DNA of 64,000 nt from Enterobacter sp. R4-368 (lineage in GTDB: Bacteria; Pseudomonadota; Gammaproteobacteria; Enterobacterales; Enterobacteriaceae). The DNA lies in assembly GCF_000410515.1 (NCBI RefSeq), contig NC_021500.1:1860001-1924000 (forward strand), given 5' to 3'. Under the pieces are notes generated by a model. That model was not told the origin of the DNA. It did not search any database and saw only the letters and a list, made by a program, of their open reading frames with translations. Positions 59,083 through 64,000 of this stretch are shown piece after piece (position 1 is the stretch's first letter; each line of letters opens with the position of its first letter). Both the position numbers and the translations under genes were made by a program.

Positions 59083-60089
59083 ATGAAGTGCAGATGGCGC
59101 ACGGCAGCGGCGGCCAGGCGATGCAACAGCTTATCAGCCAGCTTTTTATGGAGGCGTTCGATAACCCCTGGCTTGCAGAGCAGGAAGATCAGGCGCGTAT
59201 CAATCTGGCAGAGCTTACAGCAGGCGGCGATCGGCTGGCGTTTTCCACCGACAGCTACGTTATCGATCCGCTGTTCTTTCCCGGCGGCAATATCGGCAAG
59301 CTGGCGGTATGCGGCACGGCAAATGATATTGCCGTTAGCGGCGCAACACCGCGCTTCCTCTCCTGCGGTTTTATCCTTGAAGAGGGGTTGCCAATAGCAA
59401 CGCTGAAAACCCTTGTAGAGAGCATGGCCGACACCGCCCGCAGCGCCGGTATCGCCATTGTTACCGGCGATACCAAAGTGGTGCAGCGCGGCGCAGCCGA
59501 TAAGGTATTTATCAATACCGCCGGCATTGGCGCTATCCCGGCGTCGGTTCACTGGGCGGCAAACTCCCTGCAACCCGGCGATGTGCTGCTGGCAAGCGGC
59601 ACACTGGGCGATCACGGCGCAACCATCCTTAATCTGCGCGAAGGCTTAGGGCTGGATGGCGAGCTGACCAGCGATTGCGCGGTGCTGACGCCGTTGATTA
59701 GCCAACTGCGCGAGCTTCCCGGCGTAAAAGCGCTGCGCGACGCCACGCGCGGCGGCGTTAACGCCGTGGTACATGAGTTTGCTGCCGCCTGCGGTTACGG
59801 CATTGAGTTAAATGAACGAGACTTACCGGTAAAACCGGCGGTGCGCGGGGTTTGCGAACTGCTGGGGCTGGATGCATTAAATTTTGCCAACGAAGGCAAA
59901 CTGGTGATTGCCGTACAGCGCGAAGCCGCAGAGCAGGCGCTGGCACAATTACGCGCTCACCCTTTAGGGCGCGACGCCGCAATAATTGGTGAAGTGGTCG
60001 AACGCAAAGGTGTACGTCTGACAGGCCTTTATGGAGTGAAGCGCCTGCTGGATTTGCCCCATGCCGAACCCTTGCCACGGATTTGTTAA
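59079..60089 (+). CDS. hypE: carbamoyl dehydratase HypE
   Basis: The 336-aa PurM-like protein dehydrates the carbamoyl group received from HypF into a thiocyanate on its C-terminal cysteine. The essential C-terminus PRIC is intact. The N-terminal MAHGSGGQAMQQLI motif and an ATP-binding region (CGTANDIAVSGA near residue 80) are present. fhlA follows after 56 bp. Confidence 0.97.
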   Translation: MNEVQMAHGSGGQAMQQLISQLFMEAFDNPWLAEQEDQARINLAELTAGGDRLAFSTDSYVIDPLFFPGGNIGKLAVCGTANDIAVSGATPRFLSCGFILEEGLPIATLKTLVESMADTARSAGIAIVTGDTKVVQRGAADKVFINTAGIGAIPASVHWAANSLQPGDVLLASGTLGDHGATILNLREGLGLDGELTSDCAVLTPLISQLRELPGVKALRDATRGGVNAVVHEFAAACGYGIELNERDLPVKPAVRGVCELLGLDALNFANEGKLVIAVQREAAEQALAQLRAHPLGRDAAIIGEVVERKGVRLTGLYGVKRLLDLPHAEPLPRIC

Positions 60090-60145
60090 CCTTTTATTTT
60101 TATTAATTTTTTCACACCTTCTGCGTGTGTTCCTGGAAAAGCAAA

Positions 60146-62218
60146 ATGTCGTATACACCGATGAGTGATCTCGGGCAACAAGGATTGTTTGATATAACGC
60201 GGATGTTATTACAGCAGCCCGATATGGCCGCGCTTTGTGAAACGTTAACCCGGTTAACCCGCCAGGCGGGTCTCGCCGACAACGCCGCGATTGTGCTGTG
60301 GCATGCCGACAGTCATCTCGCCAGCCGTTACGCCGTGCAAACACCCGACAACTGCGCCAGATATAACGACCAGGCGCTGCTGGCGGGCGGCCCGGTGCGG
60401 CATATTCTCTCTCACCCGCAGGCGCTGCGCTGCACCGCGCAACTCTTTAGCGAGACCTGGCCCGCCGTTGCCGAAAGCCGGATCTATCCGGCATTCGCGC
60501 ATTACAGCTTGCTGCCGCTCGCCGCCGAAGGGCAGATTTTTGGCGGCTGCGAATTTTTTCGTACCAGCGACAGGCCATGGAGCGACAAAGAGACCGAGCG
60601 CCTGCATACGCTGACGCAGATCGTTGCTGTCGTTGCCGAGCAGTTGCAAAGCCGCGAGCACCCCACGCCGGACTACGAGCTTCTGTGCCAGGAGCGCGAC
60701 GATTTTCGCATTCTGGTGGCTATCACCAACGCGGTGCTCTCCCGGCTGCATATGGATGAGCTGGTCAGTGAAGTGGCAAAAGAGATCCACTACTACTTCG
60801 GCATTGACGCCATTAGCCTGGTGCTGCGCGGCAGCCGCAAGGGCAAACTGACCATCTACTCGACGCATTATCTGGATGAAGCCGACCCCGCCCATGAAAC
60901 GCAGGAAGTCGACGAACAGGGAACACTGACCGAGCGGGTATTTAGCAGCAAAGAGATGCTGCTGATTAATCTGCATGAGCGTGACAAACTCGCCCCTTAC
61001 GAGCGGATGCTGTTTGAAACCTGGGGTAATAAAATTCAGACCCTGTGCCTGCTGCCGCTGATGTCCGGCAAAAATCTGCTGGGCGTGCTGAAACTGGCGC
61101 AGTGCCAGAAAGAGGTGTTTACCCCGGCGAACCTGAAGCTGCTGCGCCAGATTGCCGAGCGTATCGCCATTGCCGTGGATAACGCGCTGGCCTACCAGGA
61201 GATCCACCGTCTGAAAGAGAGGCTGGTGGATGAAAACCTCGCCTTGACCGAACAACTCAATAATGTCGACAGCGAATTTGGCGAGATCATCGGGCGTAGC
61301 GATGCCATGTTCCGCGTGCTCAAGCAGGTTGAGATGGTGGCGCAGAGCAACAGCACGGTGCTGATCCTTGGCGAAACCGGCACCGGGAAAGAGCTTATCG
61401 CGCGCGCCATCCATAACCTGAGCGATCGCAACAGCCGCCGGATGGTGAAGATGAACTGCGCGGCCATGCCGGCCGGGCTGCTGGAAAGCGATCTGTTTGG
61501 CCACGAGCGCGGCGCGTTTACCGGCGCCAGCGCCCAGCGCATCGGGCGTTTTGAGCTGGCGGATAAAAGCTCGCTGTTTCTTGACGAAGTGGGCGATATG
61601 CCGCTTGAGCTGCAACCCAAGCTGCTGCGCGTGTTGCAGGAGCAGGAGTTTGAGCGCCTCGGCAGCAACAAGCTGATCCAGACCGATGTGCGGCTGATCG
61701 CCGCCACCAACCGCGATCTTAAACAGATGGTCGCCGACCGGGAATTTCGCAGCGATCTCTATTACCGCCTGAATGTCTTCCCGATCCACCTGCCGCCGCT
61801 GCGCGAGCGCCCGGAAGACATTCCGCTGCTGGTAAAAGCTTTCACCTTTAAAATCGCGCGCAAAATGGGGCGCAATATCGACAGCATCCCGGCGGAAACC
61901 TTGCGCGTGCTGAGTGCGATGGAGTGGCCGGGGAATGTGCGTGAACTGGAGAACGTGATCGAGCGTGCGGTGCTGCTCACGCGCGGCAACGTGCTGCAAC
62001 TGTCGATGGCGGAAATCGCCGTGCCCTCCGTCGCGCCTGAAACGCCCGCCGAAGTGGCGCGCGAAGGGGAAGATGAGTATCAGCTGATTGTGCGCGTACT
62101 GCGGGAAACCAACGGCGTGGTGGCCGGGCCAAAAGGCGCGGCGCAGCGTCTGGGACTCAAACGCACGACGCTGCTCTCCAGAATGAAACGATTAGGTATT
62201 GATAAAGAGGCGTTATAG
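60146..62218 (+). CDS. fhlA: formate hydrogenlyase transcriptional activator FhlA
   Basis: The 690-aa sigma-54 activator (E. coli 692) senses formate through its N-terminal part with two GAF domains (about 20-170 and 195-340). It drives hyc, hyp, hydN and fdhF. The AAA+ domain has Walker A GETGTGKE near 410 and the GAFTGA loop near 464. A Fis-type helix-turn-helix ends the protein (GAAQRLGLKRTTLLSRMKRL). The C-terminal linker near 630-645 and the first GAF domain diverge most from E. coli. The ATG at 60146 gives MSYTPMSDLGQQG as in E. coli. Confidence 0.97.
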   Translation: MSYTPMSDLGQQGLFDITRMLLQQPDMAALCETLTRLTRQAGLADNAAIVLWHADSHLASRYAVQTPDNCARYNDQALLAGGPVRHILSHPQALRCTAQLFSETWPAVAESRIYPAFAHYSLLPLAAEGQIFGGCEFFRTSDRPWSDKETERLHTLTQIVAVVAEQLQSREHPTPDYELLCQERDDFRILVAITNAVLSRLHMDELVSEVAKEIHYYFGIDAISLVLRGSRKGKLTIYSTHYLDEADPAHETQEVDEQGTLTERVFSSKEMLLINLHERDKLAPYERMLFETWGNKIQTLCLLPLMSGKNLLGVLKLAQCQKEVFTPANLKLLRQIAERIAIAVDNALAYQEIHRLKERLVDENLALTEQLNNVDSEFGEIIGRSDAMFRVLKQVEMVAQSNSTVLILGETGTGKELIARAIHNLSDRNSRRMVKMNCAAMPAGLLESDLFGHERGAFTGASAQRIGRFELADKSSLFLDEVGDMPLELQPKLLRVLQEQEFERLGSNKLIQTDVRLIAATNRDLKQMVADREFRSDLYYRLNVFPIHLPPLRERPEDIPLLVKAFTFKIARKMGRNIDSIPAETLRVLSAMEWPGNVRELENVIERAVLLTRGNVLQLSMAEIAVPSVAPETPAEVAREGEDEYQLIVRVLRETNGVVAGPKGAAQRLGLKRTTLLSRMKRLGIDKEAL

Positions 62219-62225
62219 CCGCAGA

Positions 62226-62251
62226 CCCGACGGGCGTTTTCGCGCGTCGGG
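62226..62251. terminator. hairpin between fhlA and ygbA
   Basis: Stem CCCGACG/CGTCGGG with a GC-rich loop, seven bases after the fhlA stop and followed by CGTTTC. It lies between convergent genes; the 62252-62362 remainder shows no gene. Confidence 0.65.
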
Positions 62252-62362
62252 CGTTTCATTGCGCGTCAACAGCGCCGTAAAACCGCTAATCCGGCAAATG
62301 CGTAACCCACCTTCGTTCCCCACCTTTACCGAATACGCATCCTGCTTTTTTACCTTTACCCG

Positions 62363-62704
62363 CTATTTGCGCCGGTACTTCTCCGGCAGCTCCGGCACCG
62401 GGCGTTTATCATCAAGCAAATGGCGCACCGTCAGCACCGGGTGACGCCACAGCATACGCGGCCCCGCCCAGCGCATAATCTGTTTCATCTCTTCGCGTTT
62501 CGCAGGCTGGTAACAGTGCACCGGGCACTGCTTGCAGGCCGGTTTCTCTTCGCCGAACACGCATTTATCCAGCCGCTTTTCCGCATAAGCGTACAAATCC
62601 GCGTAGTGCGCCGCGCTGCTTACCGCATCCGGGCAGGCGCGCTGATAAAGGGCAATCATTTTGCGGATAGTCAGTTTTTCTCGCAGGATCCGGGGGCCAG
62701 CCAT
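62363..62704 (-). CDS. ygbA: nitrous oxide-stimulated promoter family protein YgbA
   Basis: The 113-aa protein has the family's cysteine-rich centre (CVFGEEKPACKQCPVHCYQ, near residues 48-66) and the basic C-terminal MRWAGPRMLWRHPVLTVRHL. The E. coli homologue lies beside fhlA and is induced by NO through NsrR. The function is unknown; the cysteines suggest metal binding. The ATG at 62704 is taken with GGTGA upstream. A strong NsrR-like site lies 18 bp before it. Confidence 0.85.
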   Translation of the reverse strand: MAGPRILREKLTIRKMIALYQRACPDAVSSAAHYADLYAYAEKRLDKCVFGEEKPACKQCPVHCYQPAKREEMKQIMRWAGPRMLWRHPVLTVRHLLDDKRPVPELPEKYRRK

Positions 62705-62721
62705 ACATGTCACCAATAATT

Positions 62722-62744
62722 AAGATGCATAAATAATACAACTT
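62722..62744. promoter_or_regulatory. NsrR-like operator of ygbA
   Basis: A 23-bp 11-1-11 element: left half AAGATGCATAA, one base, right half TAATACAACTT. The left half fits the NsrR consensus AAGATGCYTTT well and the halves are symmetrical at 8 of 11 positions. Confidence 0.75.
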
Positions 62745-62846
62745 AATAGAATCGCAAAAAACCACGCCCGCCGCGTTTTTATGTAAAGGTCAGACCTCAG
62801 GTGCCGATACCCGTCTATCAATGTGGAAATGATCATCGCCGGGGGA

Positions 62847-63347
62847 ATGGTGCGTAAATTAATTGTTATTGTTTCGTTATTTTTATTGGCGGGATGTATC
62901 AGTAAAAATAACCCGTTTTTCCCGGAACAGCCTTTTTATTACCCGCCATTAATGACGGATGATACCGCGAAAATTCGCTTAATTGGCGCAACGATGACCT
63001 ACGCCATTTATCAAACGGATACCAGCGGGCAGAAATTTGGCGGCTGGGTACAAAAACACGATCGCTTTATTAATAAGGCTTATGGTCCAACCCAGGATAT
63101 GGGTTTTCCAAAGTTAAAGAACAAAAAATACAGTGACGCTTTTTTTGAAACCACGCTGCTGCCCGATTTGCCGACAACCATTCACCATGAGGCTTACAAA
63201 GGGTGCAGCGTAGATATTCACTTCACGCCGAAAAAAGGGGCGTTGTATGAAGTGCATTATGACTATGGCACTGATACCTGCGTCATTAATGTCGCCCGGC
63301 TGAAATACAACCCGGCCTCTGCGGAATACGAAGAAATAAAGCCGTAA
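62847..63347 (+). CDS. predicted lipoprotein of unknown function
   Basis: The 166-aa product starts MVRKLIVIVSLFLLAGC, a classic lipoprotein signal with lipobox LAGC. The mature domain is Tyr/Lys-rich, with two further cysteines about 20 residues apart (YKGCSVDIHF and GTDTCVINVAR) that could form a disulfide. I do not recognise the family. The GGGGGA just upstream is very close to the ATG; a GTG one codon later is possible. It begins a run of exported-protein genes on the plus strand. Confidence 0.75.
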   Translation: MVRKLIVIVSLFLLAGCISKNNPFFPEQPFYYPPLMTDDTAKIRLIGATMTYAIYQTDTSGQKFGGWVQKHDRFINKAYGPTQDMGFPKLKNKKYSDAFFETTLLPDLPTTIHHEAYKGCSVDIHFTPKKGALYEVHYDYGTDTCVINVARLKYNPASAEYEEIKP

Positions 63348-63377
63348 AAAACACGAAATTAAAACGTAAGGACACCG

Positions 63378-63986
63378 ATGAAACAGTTAATTATGCCGCT
63401 GGCGCTGCTCACGCTGGCAATAACCGGCAGCGCAAAGGCGCAAACGCTGACCGAAAGTTTACTGCGTTGCGACAGCAGCTTTTTCAGTGAACTCTACAAA
63501 CAGCGAGCCACACTGGCGCACACTGCGCCAGTGGTCACAGATAAGCAGCATCACGCCTGGTTTGCCGCGCCGAAAGACGGCTCCGATACCGTCTGGTTTA
63601 GCAAGCCTCTGCGCATCAGTCAGCTCACTATTTCTGGCTTTGACAGGTCGCAGGAGTCACTGGGCAAATTGGGTGATTATTACTTCTGGGGATGGGTGAT
63701 CGAAGAGCCCATGTCTGCGGTGATAGCTGCGTTGCCTGACATTCACTGGCAGAAAGTCACGGACGGGTATTACGCCAATCCGCTGATCAAACGCGCCGGT
63801 GAGACCACATGGCGGGTCAACAAAACCGCCGTCAGCGGTATTGCTCCGGCCGCGGATAGCGTGGAAAAACTCGCAATGCTGGAAGTGAGTGAAGGCAAAA
63901 CCTTTTTGCGCTGCTCGATTCAGGGCAAGGTCAGCAAGGACGAGTTACTGGCGGTGCGCCCGGATCTGCAAGGAGAGCAAAAATGA
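63378..63986 (+). CDS. predicted periplasmic protein of unknown function
   Basis: The 202-aa product has a signal peptide (MKQLIMPLALLTLAITGSAKA) with a likely cut before QTLTESL. The mature part has two cysteines (LLRCDSSFF near the start, TFLRCSIQG near the end). No known domain is recognised. It lies 30 bp after the lipoprotein gene, with AAGGA upstream. Its stop overlaps the next start (ATGA), so at least three envelope proteins are made from one transcript. Confidence 0.78.
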   Translation: MKQLIMPLALLTLAITGSAKAQTLTESLLRCDSSFFSELYKQRATLAHTAPVVTDKQHHAWFAAPKDGSDTVWFSKPLRISQLTISGFDRSQESLGKLGDYYFWGWVIEEPMSAVIAALPDIHWQKVTDGYYANPLIKRAGETTWRVNKTAVSGIAPAADSVEKLAMLEVSEGKTFLRCSIQGKVSKDELLAVRPDLQGEQK

Positions 63987-64000
63987 AAAAATCCCTGTTT
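63983..64000 (+). CDS. start of a further gene, cut by window edge
   Basis: An ATG overlapping the previous stop (ATGA) with AAGGAGAG upstream begins MKKSLF, a typical signal-peptide start. Only six codons are visible. Confidence 0.55.

Noticed and set aside
60254..61999. Long open frame (581 codons) on the minus strand opposite fhlA
   Set aside because: Antisense shadow of fhlA; composition is His/Gln-rich with no family signature, and the fhlA frame is fully conserved.

Overview
This window is an enterobacterial chromosome segment. Gene content and protein similarity point to Enterobacteriaceae near Enterobacter, Kosakonia and Klebsiella, and the backbone follows Escherichia coli gene order: luxS-micA-gshA-yqaA-yqaB, four tRNA-Arg genes plus tRNA-Ser, csrA-alaS-recX-recA-pncC, mltB-srlAEBD-gutM-srlR-gutQ, norR/norVW, hydN/hypF, ascG/ascFB, hycABCDEFGHI, hypABCDE-fhlA and ygbA. 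I name no species. I see no insertion sequence, prophage or CRISPR array.

Layout. 1-1605: a repeat-built secreted coiled-coil protein, running off the left edge, coupled to a small lipoprotein. 1838-5167: quorum sensing (luxS), the envelope-stress sRNA MicA, glutathione synthesis and two yqa genes. 5433-6659: a tRNA operon and csrA. 6856-11878: alaS, recX, recA with its LexA box, and pncC. 11973-14577: an accessory metal ABC-transporter operon, preceded by a Zur-like operator and headed by a 36-codon membrane peptide gene. 14643-20920: mltB and the sorbitol operon. 20917-21248: four exact-period 83-bp tandem repeats that echo the 3' end of norR. 21249-25527: the NO-detoxification regulon. 25508-30610: hydN, a cysteine form of formate dehydrogenase H, and hypF in one operon. 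30619-34844: aryl-beta-glucoside (asc) operon. 34954-48418: accessory block with a stress-type SDR, a GH15 enzyme, an Ada-like protein with a PEP-mutase-family partner, a decayed gene, a HigBA-like toxin-antitoxin pair, an ABM-ACT-ArsR operon, a second beta-glucoside PTS with its regulator, a YdbC-like reductase with a LysR regulator, and a GAF-GGDEF protein with a degenerate active site. 48455-62218: formate hydrogenlyase (hyc), its maturation genes (hyp) and its activator fhlA. 62226-64000: ygbA with a likely NsrR site, then three exported-protein genes, the last cut by the window edge.

How it fits together. Three separated loci (hydN-fdhF-hypF, hycA-I, hypA-E/fhlA) form one formate-to-H2 system. 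They share sigma-54-type -24/-12 elements and TGTC...CGACA motifs that I propose as FhlA sites. Nitrosative-stress genes sit at both ends of the hydrogen region (norRVW and ygbA). The two beta-glucoside PTS operons share the same TGAAACCGGTTTCA-type operator, so their two LacI-family regulators may cross-talk.

The points most worth following are the Zur-linked small membrane protein, the norR-tail repeats, the Cys140 formate dehydrogenase inside the hyd operon, and the heptad-preserving repeat loss in the coiled-coil gene.
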